Shown piece by piece: positions 6,925-14,151 of a stretch of DNA of 18,875 nucleotides; within the stretch, counting starts at the first letter, position 1, and every line of letters starts with the position of its first letter. The stretch comes from UBA4744 sp035282865 (lineage in GTDB: Bacteria > Actinomycetota > Acidimicrobiia > Spongiisociales > UBA4744): contig DATEVB010000019.1 in NCBI GenBank assembly GCA_035282865.1, positions 1 through 18,875 of the forward strand, given 5' to 3'. The position numbers were made by a program, and so were the translations under genes. The notes beneath the pieces are model-generated. The model searched no databases, was not told the DNA's origin, and saw only the letters and a program-made list of their open reading frames with translations.

Positions 6925-8019
6925 GTGAGTAAGCCGGCCGTGGTTTTCGGCGGACCATCACCGGAACACGACATCAGCGTCCTGACGGGGTTGCAGGCGG
7001 CGAGAACTCTCGTGGATGCGGGCGTCGACGTTCACGCCCTCTACTGGGCAAAGTCCGGGCGCTGGTATGGAGTTGATCCGCACCTCGAGGCGGTGGCGTT
7101 CGCCGAAGGCGCCCCGGACCGCGCCAAAGAACTTCGTTTCGTGGCCGAGCCGGGCCAAGGCTTCCTCTTCAAGAAGAAGCCGCTCGACGTCTCGGCGGTG
7201 GTCAATTGCTGTCATGGGGCCCCGGGTGAAGACGGATCACTGCAGGCCGCGTTCGATCTGGCAGGGCTCCGCTACACGGGCCCGGATGCAGCCGGATCAA
7301 ACCTGGGGATGGACAAGCTGGCCTTTGGGGCAGTCATGTTCGGCGCCGGCCTGCCTTCGGTGCCTCGGCGCCTGGTAACGGACAACGACGAGACCTGGGT
7401 AGGTCTGGACCCTCCGTATATCGTCAAACCCCGCTTCGGGGGGTCGTCAATAGGTATCGAGGTCGTGTCGGATCGGCGGACGGCGCTCGACCTGCTCGAA
7501 ATGTCCTCCCACATGCGGCGGGGAGCGGTGGTCGAGCCGTTCCTGGAGGGATGTCGGGATTACCTGGTCGCCGTACGCACGTATCCCAACCTGCAGTTGT
7601 CCGCCATCGAGGCCCCGGTACGAGATGTTGGAGCGGCTCATATCTACAACTATGCCCAGAAGTACCTCGCCGGAGGAGGACTGGAAGGGTCGGCACGCGA
7701 GCTGCCGGCGCACCTGCCGCCCGGTATCGAGAAAACCATCCGTGAGACGGCCGTCAAAGCGGCGGGTCTGGTGGGGGTCAGGTCGGTGGCGAGGGTCGAT
7801 TTCCTCGTTCGAGAGGGCGAGGTATGGCTGAACGAGATCAACACGATCCCGGGGAGTTTGGCTGCCTATCTGTGGATCGACCCGCCCGTCTCGCGCCGTC
7901 AGCTCTTGCTCGACATTATCGCCGAAGCCGAGCGCGATGCCCCGCGCAGCTTCGCGACGAGCGGCGCAGATGGAACTGCGCTGCGCAACGCGGCGTCGAT
8001 CGCATCAAAGCTGGGTTAG
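6925..8019 (+). CDS. D-alanine--D-alanine ligase (ATP-grasp)
   Basis: Makes the D-Ala-D-Ala dipeptide that MurF adds to the muramyl tripeptide; cytosolic, 364 residues. The N-terminal FGGPSPEHDIS (8-18) contains the E14 that in Ddl contacts the first D-Ala; GEDGSLQ (101-107), VKPRFGGSSIGI (167-178), YNYAQKY (241-247) and the metal-binding VDF with LNEINTIPG (291-310) are all typical. The substrate-binding loop has Tyr, as in true D-Ala-D-Ala enzymes. The frame opens at a GTG at 6904 that overlaps the murF stop, but GGAGAGG (6914-6920) points to the GTG at 6925. The C-terminal 25 residues are an unconserved-looking tail. It shares an operon with the MurF-like gene, so the two successive steps are encoded together. 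Confidence 0.93.
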   Translation: MSKPAVVFGGPSPEHDISVLTGLQAARTLVDAGVDVHALYWAKSGRWYGVDPHLEAVAFAEGAPDRAKELRFVAEPGQGFLFKKKPLDVSAVVNCCHGAPGEDGSLQAAFDLAGLRYTGPDAAGSNLGMDKLAFGAVMFGAGLPSVPRRLVTDNDETWVGLDPPYIVKPRFGGSSIGIEVVSDRRTALDLLEMSSHMRRGAVVEPFLEGCRDYLVAVRTYPNLQLSAIEAPVRDVGAAHIYNYAQKYLAGGGLEGSARELPAHLPPGIEKTIRETAVKAAGLVGVRSVARVDFLVREGEVWLNEINTIPGSLAAYLWIDPPVSRRQLLLDIIAEAERDAPRSFATSGADGTALRNAASIASKLG

Positions 8020-8035
8020 GACACCGCCGCACCAA

Positions 8036-8060
8036 GGAGCCCGCGCGGCGGCCGGGCTCC
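8036..8060. terminator. GC-rich hairpin between convergent genes
   Basis: GGAGCCCG (8036-8043) pairs perfectly with CGGGCTCC (8053-8060) around a nine-base loop. It sits 17 bp after ddl and 31 bp before the end of the converging RAM-domain gene. There is no T run on either side, so it could slow or end transcription from both directions, but this is uncertain. Confidence 0.4.
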
Positions 8061-8090
8061 GCATGATCGTCGGTCCGGAGGGCCGGGGTC

Positions 8091-8324
8091 CTAGAGGTGA
8101 ACGATGGGGCAGGTGAGTGTGCGAGTGATGCCCTCGATCGACTGGATACGGGCAACCACGAGCTTCCCGAGCTGATCAACGTTCTCGGCCGATGCCTTGA
8201 CGATGACGTCGTAGGGTCCGGTCACATCGTCGGCCGATTCGACGCCAGGAATTTTCCCGGCCTCGTCGGCGACCTGAGCCGCCTTGCCGACTTCGGTCTG
8301 AATCAGCACGTACGCCTGGACCAC
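8091..8324 (-). CDS. Stand-alone Lrp/AsnC ligand-binding (RAM) domain protein
   Basis: A 77-residue protein consisting only of the effector-binding RAM domain of the Lrp/AsnC family, without the DNA-binding helix-turn-helix. The beta-alpha-beta pattern AYVLIQTEVG, IPGVESADDVTGPYDVIVKA and IQSIEGITRTLTCPIVHL is typical. Such proteins form oligomers and bind amino acids or similar ligands; they may act by pairing with full-length regulators or enzymes. The start is GTG at 8324 with AGGAGG four bases upstream on the minus strand. It stands alone, convergent to ddl and upstream of no clear partner, so its target cannot be named. Confidence 0.88.
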   Translation of the reverse strand: MVQAYVLIQTEVGKAAQVADEAGKIPGVESADDVTGPYDVIVKASAENVDQLGKLVVARIQSIEGITRTLTCPIVHL

Positions 8325-8383
8325 ATAACCTCCTAAATGCGTCTTGTGTGCGACTATACCCGCGCTAAGGACACTCGACGTGG

Positions 8384-8596
8384 CTACCGACCATCCATTC
8401 CGAAGCCGAGTCGGTAGGCGTAGAGGCGGCCCTCGATCTCTTCTGCTGCGAAGACAACGCGTTGCCCTTGGCGAAGCGTGCGGAACAGGCTTCCCTCCAG
8501 GGAGCCGGGCCGGAGGTACACCTCACTACGGTCGTCGTCTCGGATGATGATTCCGGCACCGGTACCCGGGTCGTAGGTCTTGATGACGCCTTGCAT
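8384..8596 (-). CDS. Degenerate cold-shock-domain-like small protein
   Basis: A 70-residue protein shaped like a cold-shock domain: MQGVIKTYDPGTGAGIII at the start, DDDRSEVYLRPGSL in the middle, then LFRTLRQGQRVVFAAEE. The length and strand pattern match CspA-type proteins. The RNA-binding surface is altered: RNP1, usually KGFGFI, reads TGAGII (11-16 area), and RNP2, usually VFVH, reads VYLR. Nucleic-acid binding by stacking aromatics may therefore be weak or changed. The ATG at 8596 has no SD; TACACT lies eight bases ahead, which suggests a leaderless transcript. It is flanked by the RAM-domain gene and rpmB on the same strand. It could also be another small OB-fold or S1-like protein. Confidence 0.7.
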   Translation of the reverse strand: MQGVIKTYDPGTGAGIIIRDDDRSEVYLRPGSLEGSLFRTLRQGQRVVFAAEEIEGRLYAYRLGFGMDGR

Positions 8597-8604
8597 GGAG
8601 GAGC

Positions 8605-8610
8605 AGTGTA
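8605..8610 (-). promoter_or_regulatory. Likely -10 box of the cold-shock-like gene
   Basis: TACACT on the minus strand ends eight bases before the ATG at 8596. The intervening bases are pyrimidine-rich with no SD. No good -35 is visible. Confidence 0.35.
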
Positions 8611-8673
8611 GTAAGAGCGATGCTGGTTCTCCTGGCTCTTGGCATGACCGGTGGCCGTGTCGTTGTTGAGAGC

Positions 8674-8689
8674 CGACCGCGGCCGGTCG
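8674..8689. repeat. CGACCG/CGGTCG hairpin upstream of the cold-shock-like gene
   Basis: Six perfect pairs close a CGGC loop; a further CGGTCGG copy at 8693-8699 allows an alternative fold with 8673-8679. It lies between rpmB and the cold-shock-like gene. It may be a transcription barrier or an upstream control element; no T run is present. Confidence 0.3.
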
Positions 8690-8773
8690 AACCGGTCGGG
8701 CCCGACACCTCCCCGGAGTGCCCAGTTCGTTGGCAAGGAAGCAGTGGACTGCGTGAACCAAGCACCAAGAAGG

Positions 8774-8802
8774 AAGGACTGCTCGAGCTCGACTCGGTCC
8801 TT
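8774..8802 (-). terminator. Possible terminator of rpmB
   Basis: On the minus strand AAGGAC, overlapping the rpmB stop codon, pairs with GTCCTT, with an inner CGAG/CTCG pairing. The 3' side continues CCTTCTT, a weak T-rich tail. It would end the rpmB message before the cold-shock-like gene. Confidence 0.4.
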
Positions 8803-8989
8803 ATGCCTTGTGGACCTTGCCGGCCTTGAGGCAGGACGTGCACACGCGGGCGCGTCGGGTATTGGAGCCGTCCTTGACGCGGACCCGCTGAATATTGGGG
8901 AGCCAGCGGCGGCTGGAACGCTTGTGGGAGAAGCTGACTTGCTTCCCGTACCACGGCTCCTTGCCACAGATTTCACAACGGTATGACAT
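8801..8989 (-). CDS. 50S ribosomal protein L28
   Basis: A 62-residue L28 of the large ribosomal subunit. It starts MSYRCEICGK and has the SHKRSSRRWLPNIQRV core. Cys pairs C5/C8 and C50/C53 make it a zinc-binding (C+) form. The ATG at 8989 gives the standard N-terminus; the only SD, AGGAGG (9002-9007 on the plus strand), is 12 bases away, longer than usual, and no nearer start exists. It is divergent from the fakA-like gene. Nearness to fakA and recG is a known conserved arrangement in Gram-positive bacteria, although there L28 is often on the same strand or followed by an Asp23-like gene, which is absent here. Confidence 0.95.
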   Translation of the reverse strand: MSYRCEICGKEPWYGKQVSFSHKRSSRRWLPNIQRVRVKDGSNTRRARVCTSCLKAGKVHKA

Positions 8990-9021
8990 GAGAGAGACGA
9001 CCCTCCTGAGGTCGGAGCGGC

Positions 9022-9030
9022 AGAATAGCA
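9022..9030 (-). promoter_or_regulatory. Extended -10 promoter of rpmB
   Basis: On the minus strand TG-C-TATTCT forms an extended -10 box, which can work without a strong -35. The start of transcription would be near 9015, leaving a short leader containing AGGAGG. It is back to back with the fakA promoter. Confidence 0.45.
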
Positions 9031-9056
9031 CCGCCGGTCCCACACCATGGAATTCG

Positions 9057-9062
9057 TATACT
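9057..9062 (+). promoter_or_regulatory. -10 box of the fakA-recG operon
   Basis: TATACT lies 27 bases before the ATG at 9090, giving a leader of about 20 nt that contains AAGGA (9077-9081). No clear -35 is seen at the usual distance. Confidence 0.4.
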
Positions 9063-9089
9063 CCACCCGGTCAGCAAAGGAACCTCCAG

Positions 9090-10724
9090 ATGGCCCTCAC
9101 CGCCGATCACCTCAAGCGGGTCTTCATCCGCTACCACGAGCGGCTCATTCGCCACCGCGAGGCTCTGAACCGTCTCAACGTGTACCCGGTCCCCGACGGC
9201 GATACCGGTACCAACATGAGTCTCACGGTCCAGTCGGTCGTCGAGGAGGTGGGTAACGCCCAGGGAATGGAGGCGGTGACAGGAGCCATCGCCCACGGTT
9301 CACTGATGGGGGCGCGTGGCAATAGCGGGGTGATTCTCTCGCAGATCCTGAGAGGCCTGTCCGACACGTTTCGCGGTTACGAAGAGGTCGGCACCACCGA
9401 GCTTGTGCGGGCGCTCGATCGTGCGTCCGATGCTGCCTACCAGGCCGTGCTCCGCCCGGTCGAGGGCACGATCCTCACCGTTTTGCGAGCCGCGGCTGAT
9501 GCGGCGGCCGAAACCGGAACAGGGGCTGGTGTAGACCTGGGGGCGTTGCTCGCCAGCGTCTACCACCGGGCCGAGCAGGAACTCGAGAATACCCCCGAGC
9601 TGCTACCGGTGCTGAAACAAGCAGGAGTAGTGGATGCAGGGGCGGCCGGGTTTCTGCTCCTCATTGTGGCGTTCCTCGAAGAAGTAACCGGCCTCGACGT
9701 GATCGTTCCGGAGCGGATCTTCAACGGCGGCATCCAGACGGCTCGGATGCCGGAAGGGTCCGACTCTCGACCCACGATTGGCGGTCTGCGCTACGAGGTG
9801 ATGTTCCTACTCGACGCCACCGAAGAGAGCATCGTCCCGTTTGGCGAGCGATGGCTCGAACTAGGCGACTCTATTGTTGTCGTTGGCGGCGACGGTACGT
9901 ACAACTGCCATATCCATACCGACCTCCCCGGTCCGGCCATCGAGGCGGGCATCGCGGCAGGCCGCCCGCATCGCCTCGAGATCACCGATCTCCTGGATCA
10001 ACCCGCAGCTGAGGTTTTTCACGCCGAAGAGGTTGGCGCGGCGGCCCTCCCGGAATTTGCCGACGCTCCGGTGGCGGTGGTTCCGGTCGTGGCCGGTAGA
10101 GGCCTGGTCGAGATGTTCAGGGGCCTCGGGGCGCAGCAGGTCGTCACCGGTGGTCAGACGATGAACCCATCGACCCTGGATCTGCTCTCGGTAGTCAACC
10201 AGGTACATGCCGACACGGTGATCCTGCTACCCAACAACAAGAACATCGTTCCCGTGGCCAACCAGGTAACGACGCTGACCGACAAGCGCGTGCTGGTGGT
10301 GCCGACGGTGACGATTCCCCAGGGCTTGGCGGCCATGGTGGCCTACTTCCCGGCGAACGGCGACGGCTCTCAGCTGGCTGCCTCGATGCAAACCGCCGCC
10401 AACGAGGTGAAAACAGGGGAGCTGACCAGAGCGGTTCGATCGTCTCGCACCCCAATAGGAGAGGTCGCGGAGGGCGATTGGCTCGGCCTCGCCGACGGTG
10501 ATCTGCACAATGTGCACGAGAACGCTCTGACAGCGTTGACCGAGTTGTTGGAGTATCTCGTCGGCGAAGATGCCGAGTTGGTGACCATCATCACCGGAGC
10601 GGTCGCCGACCCCGATGTCACCGCGGCTGCCCGGGTCTGGCTGGCTGCCCATCGTCCCGAGGTGGAAATCGAATTCCCGAACGGTGATCAACCGGTGTAC
10701 CCCTACCTGATTTCGGTCGAGTGA
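9090..10724 (+). CDS. FakA/YloV-like DAK2-domain kinase
   Basis: A 544-residue protein of the FakA (YloV) family, which phosphorylates protein-bound fatty acids so that the acyl-phosphate can enter phospholipid synthesis. The N-terminal DAK2 domain shows NVYPVPDGDTGTNM (30-43, with metal-binding D36 and D38) and HGSLMGARGNSG (69-80). A middle domain carries HIHTDLPG (274-281), and a C-terminal DegV-like region follows (about 325-544). The partner FakB is not in the window. An Asp position usually near a Cys in the middle domain differs: the strand reads YEVMF (235-239) where I expect Tyr-Cys, and a Cys (C273) instead sits beside the His pair. The ATG at 9090 follows AAGGA. The stop overlaps the recG start (GTGA). 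Confidence 0.88.
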   Translation: MALTADHLKRVFIRYHERLIRHREALNRLNVYPVPDGDTGTNMSLTVQSVVEEVGNAQGMEAVTGAIAHGSLMGARGNSGVILSQILRGLSDTFRGYEEVGTTELVRALDRASDAAYQAVLRPVEGTILTVLRAAADAAAETGTGAGVDLGALLASVYHRAEQELENTPELLPVLKQAGVVDAGAAGFLLLIVAFLEEVTGLDVIVPERIFNGGIQTARMPEGSDSRPTIGGLRYEVMFLLDATEESIVPFGERWLELGDSIVVVGGDGTYNCHIHTDLPGPAIEAGIAAGRPHRLEITDLLDQPAAEVFHAEEVGAAALPEFADAPVAVVPVVAGRGLVEMFRGLGAQQVVTGGQTMNPSTLDLLSVVNQVHADTVILLPNNKNIVPVANQVTTLTDKRVLVVPTVTIPQGLAAMVAYFPANGDGSQLAASMQTAANEVKTGELTRAVRSSRTPIGEVAEGDWLGLADGDLHNVHENALTALTELLEYLVGEDAELVTIITGAVADPDVTAAARVWLAAHRPEVEIEFPNGDQPVYPYLISVE

Positions 10725-12910
10725 GCGGCCGAACCCTCGCCGAGCTGACCGGGTTCCCGGTCGACGCGGTCAAGTACCTCAAGGGACGTCGGGCCGTCTC
10801 GTTGAGGAAAGCGGGGATCGAAACGGTCGCCGATCTGCTGCTGCACACCCCTCGCCGGTACATCGATCGTTCACGGACCGTTCCCATCCGCGAGGTGGAG
10901 CTGGGCGAGGAGGTCACGGTGATCGCCACCGTCACGAGGGTGAGTACACGCCGGCCCCGTCGGAACCTGGCCATCACGGAGGCCGTTGTAGGAGATGGCG
11001 TCTCGGTGCTCACCGTCACCTGGTTCAACCAACCGTTTCGAGAACGGCAAATGACCGCCGGCGCCGAGGTGGCACTATCCGGAAAGCTGGATCGTTTCCG
11101 CGGCAAGCTGCAGATGAAAAGTCCGGCGGTAGACGTGCTCAGTTCCTCGACCGAGAGCCTGGTAACAGGGCGCGTCGTGCCGGTTCATTCGAGCGCGGGC
11201 GAAGTCTCACCCGGGCAGATGCGCCGGGCGATCCACAATGCTCTGCAAAGGGCCCGCCCGATCGGTGATCCGCTGCCCGCCGAGATGCGAGAGAGGCTCG
11301 GGCTGATCACCAGGGATCAGGCGATCGCCGACATTCATTTCCCGGACAGCCTGGAGGACAAGGACCGGGCCAGGGAGCGGCTGGTCTTCGATGAGTTATT
11401 CCGGTTGGAGGTGGCGTTAGCGCTTTCCAAGCAGAAGATGATCGACCAGGCGGTCGGTATCGCCCATGCTCGGTCGACGGATCTGGTCGCCCGGTTTGTT
11501 GCGAATCTGCCCTACAAGTTGACCGGGGCGCAAGAGAGGCTCATCAGCGAGATTCGCGATGACATGCTCGCTCCCCATCCAATGCACCGGTTGCTGCTCG
11601 GTGAAGTCGGATCCGGGAAGACTGTGGTCGCCGTCGCTTCGCTGCTCACGGGAATCGAGGGCGACTACCAGGGGGCGGTCATGGCTCCCACGGAGGTCCT
11701 GGCCGAGCAGCACTACTTGGGGATCAAGGACCTGCTGGACCAGGCCGAGATGGGGCCCGTTATCGAAGGAGACGGAGCGGACCTGGGGATGTCGAGCCTC
11801 CTCGATGAGCAGGGCCCGGACCGTCCGGTGATGCTTGCGCTCCTGACGGGGAGCAACTCCGAGGTGTCGTTCCGACCTTCGGGGTCGGTTCGCCGGGATG
11901 ACGTGCTGGGATGGATTGCCGACGGCCGGATCGACCTCGTGATCGGTACGCATGCTCTGATCCAAGAGGGAGTTCGTTTCGCCCGGCTGGGCGTGGTCGT
12001 TGTCGATGAGCAACACCGGTTCGGGGTTCATCAACGAGTCCGGCTGAAGGACAAGGCGGGCGACGTAGATCCGGACTTGTTGATCATGACGGCCACCCCG
12101 ATTCCCAGGACGCTCTCCATGACCCTGTACGGCGACCTGGATGTCTCCGAGCTGGACGAGATGCCGCCCGGCCGTCCCGAGGTGACGACCGAGCACGTTG
12201 GCAAGACATCGGCCGAGCTGGCCAGGGTCTACGAGCGGGTTCGCCAGCAGGCATCCATCAACCGGCAGACCTTTGTGGTGTGCCCACTCGTCGAGGACAG
12301 TCCCAAGATCGAGGCGGCTTCGGCAACGGCGGAATACGTGCGGCTCCAGGAGGTGTTCCCGGGTCTTCGTCTGGGCTTGTTGCACGGGCAGATGCGCCCC
12401 GCCGACAAGCAGGCGGTGATGCAGAGCTTCCGCGACGGTGGTCTCGATGTCCTGGTGTCAACCACGGTGATCGAGGTGGGGATCGACATGCCCTACTCGA
12501 CGGTCATGATCATCGAGGACGCCGACCGCTTCGGGCTCAGCCAGCTCCATCAGTTGCGCGGCCGGCTCAGCCGTCACAGCGGCCCAAACTGGTGCTATCT
12601 GGTGGCGGAGCCGACCACAGAGGAGGGAGAGGCCCGGATTGCCGCCATGGTTTCCTCCGACGACGGGTTTCGGCTTGCCGAAGAAGATCTGAGAATCCGG
12701 GGTCAGGGAACCGTGTTCGGAGCCCGGCAGGCGGGGCTCTCCGACCTGAAGCTGGCAGACATTCTCGAAGACATGGACTCCCTCGTGACCGCCAGAAGGG
12801 AGGCGTTCGGGCTGGTTGCCGGGGACCCCGACCTCGAGCAGCATCCCGACATTCGCAAGGAGATCAGGGCATTGCTGGGCGACGACGTGGAGTGGCTGTT
12901 CATCTCGTGA
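10721..12910 (+). CDS. ATP-dependent DNA helicase RecG
   Basis: A 729-residue helicase that reverses stalled replication forks and moves Holliday junctions. The N-terminal wedge/OB domain (about 1-210) is followed by Walker A GEVGSGKT (294-301), APTEVLAEQHY (322-332), GTHALIQEGV (409-418), the DEQH box (429-432), MTATPIPRT (456-464), LLHGQM (553-558), STTVIEVGIDMP (580-591) and motif VI QLRGRLSR (611-618). Two oddities: residues of about 340-370 form an insertion between LAEQHY and LLTGS that most RecG proteins lack, and motif VI reads RGRLSR where RGRVGR is usual, though its arginines are kept. The GTG start overlaps the fakA stop, so the two are coupled, an arrangement also known in Firmicutes. 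Confidence 0.95.
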   Translation: MSGRTLAELTGFPVDAVKYLKGRRAVSLRKAGIETVADLLLHTPRRYIDRSRTVPIREVELGEEVTVIATVTRVSTRRPRRNLAITEAVVGDGVSVLTVTWFNQPFRERQMTAGAEVALSGKLDRFRGKLQMKSPAVDVLSSSTESLVTGRVVPVHSSAGEVSPGQMRRAIHNALQRARPIGDPLPAEMRERLGLITRDQAIADIHFPDSLEDKDRARERLVFDELFRLEVALALSKQKMIDQAVGIAHARSTDLVARFVANLPYKLTGAQERLISEIRDDMLAPHPMHRLLLGEVGSGKTVVAVASLLTGIEGDYQGAVMAPTEVLAEQHYLGIKDLLDQAEMGPVIEGDGADLGMSSLLDEQGPDRPVMLALLTGSNSEVSFRPSGSVRRDDVLGWIADGRIDLVIGTHALIQEGVRFARLGVVVVDEQHRFGVHQRVRLKDKAGDVDPDLLIMTATPIPRTLSMTLYGDLDVSELDEMPPGRPEVTTEHVGKTSAELARVYERVRQQASINRQTFVVCPLVEDSPKIEAASATAEYVRLQEVFPGLRLGLLHGQMRPADKQAVMQSFRDGGLDVLVSTTVIEVGIDMPYSTVMIIEDADRFGLSQLHQLRGRLSRHSGPNWCYLVAEPTTEEGEARIAAMVSSDDGFRLAEEDLRIRGQGTVFGARQAGLSDLKLADILEDMDSLVTARREAFGLVAGDPDLEQHPDIRKEIRALLGDDVEWLFIS

Positions 12911-12948
12911 GAATCGGGGAGCAAGGCATTCTTGCCGCAGTGCCTGCA

Positions 12949-12954
12949 TAGTGT
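12949..12954 (+). promoter_or_regulatory. Possible -10 box after recG
   Basis: TAGTGT ends seven bases before the ATG of a small open frame at 12962. Together with the other TANNNT boxes in this window it may start a message that covers the small frame and the rsmD operon. No clear -35 is seen. Confidence 0.3.
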
Positions 12955-12961
12955 TGGGTCT

Positions 12962-13139
12962 ATGAGTGAATCGACGCGCACCGCCCGGCAAGAACACGAC
13001 ATCGATGTCTTGTGGACCGTCATCGGGGAGGGGTTCATCGTATGTGCATGATGAGGCGGATCGGCATGCCACCACCGCCGGCTTGGTTGATGAAGCTGAT
13101 GATGAAACGGCGACCATGTTGATCGGGGCCGTCTCGTGA
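12962..13139 (+). pseudogene. Possible small or frameshifted gene upstream of rsmD
   Basis: The 225-bp gap between recG and rsmD holds two overlapping short frames. The first (12962-13051, 29 residues, MSESTRTARQEHDIDVLWTV...) starts seven bases after a TAGTGT box. The second (13005-13139, 44 residues) ends in an acidic stretch with VDEADDETATM and stops on the GTGA that starts rsmD. A single one-base shift near 13040 would join them into a protein of about 58 residues that is coupled to rsmD. This may be a decayed gene, a real small protein with a sequencing error, or chance. I recognise no family. Confidence 0.25.
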
Positions 13140-13678
13140 GGATCATCGCCGGGTCGGCCAAACGACGCACCATCATCGGACCGAAAGGGCTCGGAACCCG
13201 TCCGATGACCGATCGCGCGCGTGAGGCGCTGTTCTCGGCTTTAGGCCCGAGGGTGTCGAGCGCCCGGGTGCTCGATCTGTATGCTGGTTCAGGTTCGCTC
13301 GGGTTGGAAGCGCTCAGCCGGGGAGCCCGGTCCGCTGTGTTCGTCGAACAGGATCGTGAGGCCCTGATGGCACTCCGTCGGAATGTGGCAACGGTGGGCC
13401 TGGGAGGCGAGGTAGTCCGCGGCGACGCGGGACGTTATCTAGACCGTTGCGGGTTGAACTTCGACCTGGTATTCGTTGACCCCCCCTACGCCCTCTCGCT
13501 AGCGTCTGTTCAAGAGGTGCTGAGCAAGCTCGAGCCGTTGCTGTATGCCGCCGCCACGGTGGTCGTCCACCGTCGGGTGGGCGAGGACCCCCCGGTGGGC
13601 CCGGATGGCCTCAACCTGGTGGGGGAGCGGACCTACGGCGACAGCCGGCTTTGGACGTTCCGGAAGGAGGAGACGTGA
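13136..13678 (+). CDS. 16S rRNA (guanine966-N2)-methyltransferase RsmD
   Basis: A 180-residue SAM-dependent methyltransferase that modifies G966 of 16S rRNA during 30S assembly. It starts RIIAGSAKRR as the family does; the SAM-binding motif DLYAGSGSLGLEAL is at 47-60, an acidic residue ending the next strand (FVEQD, 69-73) binds the ribose, and the catalytic DPPY is at 115-118. The start is GTG, overlapping a short upstream frame by GTGA. Its stop overlaps the coaD start in the same way. The rsmD-coaD pair is widely conserved. Confidence 0.94.
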   Translation: MRIIAGSAKRRTIIGPKGLGTRPMTDRAREALFSALGPRVSSARVLDLYAGSGSLGLEALSRGARSAVFVEQDREALMALRRNVATVGLGGEVVRGDAGRYLDRCGLNFDLVFVDPPYALSLASVQEVLSKLEPLLYAAATVVVHRRVGEDPPVGPDGLNLVGERTYGDSRLWTFRKEET

Positions 13679-14151
13679 GCACAGCCTTGTGTCCCGGCAG
13701 TTTCGATCCGCCGACCAACGGCCACGTCGACGTCATCAAGCGTTGCCTATCGATCTTCGATCATGTAGTGGTGGCTATCGTGGCGAATCCTTTCAAGAGT
13801 GCCCTGTTCGATTCGACAGAGCGTTCGGCGATGCTCGAAGAGCTGTTCGAAGATGAGTCGGATCGACTCGAGATTCACGCCTTTTCAGGGTTGCTGGTCG
13901 ACTTTGCCCGGGAGCGGAAGGTGGACGTCATCGTCAAAGGTCTTCGGGCCGTCTCCGATTTCGAATACGAACTGCAAATGGCCCAGATGAACGAGAGCCT
14001 GGCCGGAATCAACACTCTCTTCCTTCCCACCAACCCCAAATACGGGTATCTCTCTTCGTCGTTGGTCAAAGAGGTGGCCCGACTGGGCGGCTCGGTCGAA
14101 GGGCTGGTGCCTCCTCTGGTCGTATCCGCCTTGAAGGAGCGGTACGCATGA
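13675..14151 (+). CDS. Phosphopantetheine adenylyltransferase
   Basis: Transfers AMP from ATP to 4'-phosphopantetheine, the penultimate step of CoA synthesis; cytosolic hexamer in the family. The 158-residue length is normal. The nucleotide-binding TNGH motif lies in PGSFDPPTNGHVDVI (about 7-21), KGLRAVSDFEYELQMAQMN marks the substrate-binding core, and YLSSSLVKEVA carries the second ATP-contacting motif. The GTG at 13675 overlaps the rsmD stop and follows AAGGAGG (13664-13670) by four bases; an upstream ATG at 13651 would add eight residues but lacks this support. The stop overlaps the next gene (ATGA). Confidence 0.95.
   Translation: MSTALCPGSFDPPTNGHVDVIKRCLSIFDHVVVAIVANPFKSALFDSTERSAMLEELFEDESDRLEIHAFSGLLVDFARERKVDVIVKGLRAVSDFEYELQMAQMNESLAGINTLFLPTNPKYGYLSSSLVKEVARLGGSVEGLVPPLVVSALKERYA

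Noticed and set aside
11417..12385. 322-residue minus-strand frame over recG
   Set aside because: Shadow of the helicase domain; no domain of its own.
13048..13122. Met-rich 24-residue frame (MMRRIGMPPPPAWLM...)
   Set aside because: It has no SD, overlaps two other short frames and looks like chance.
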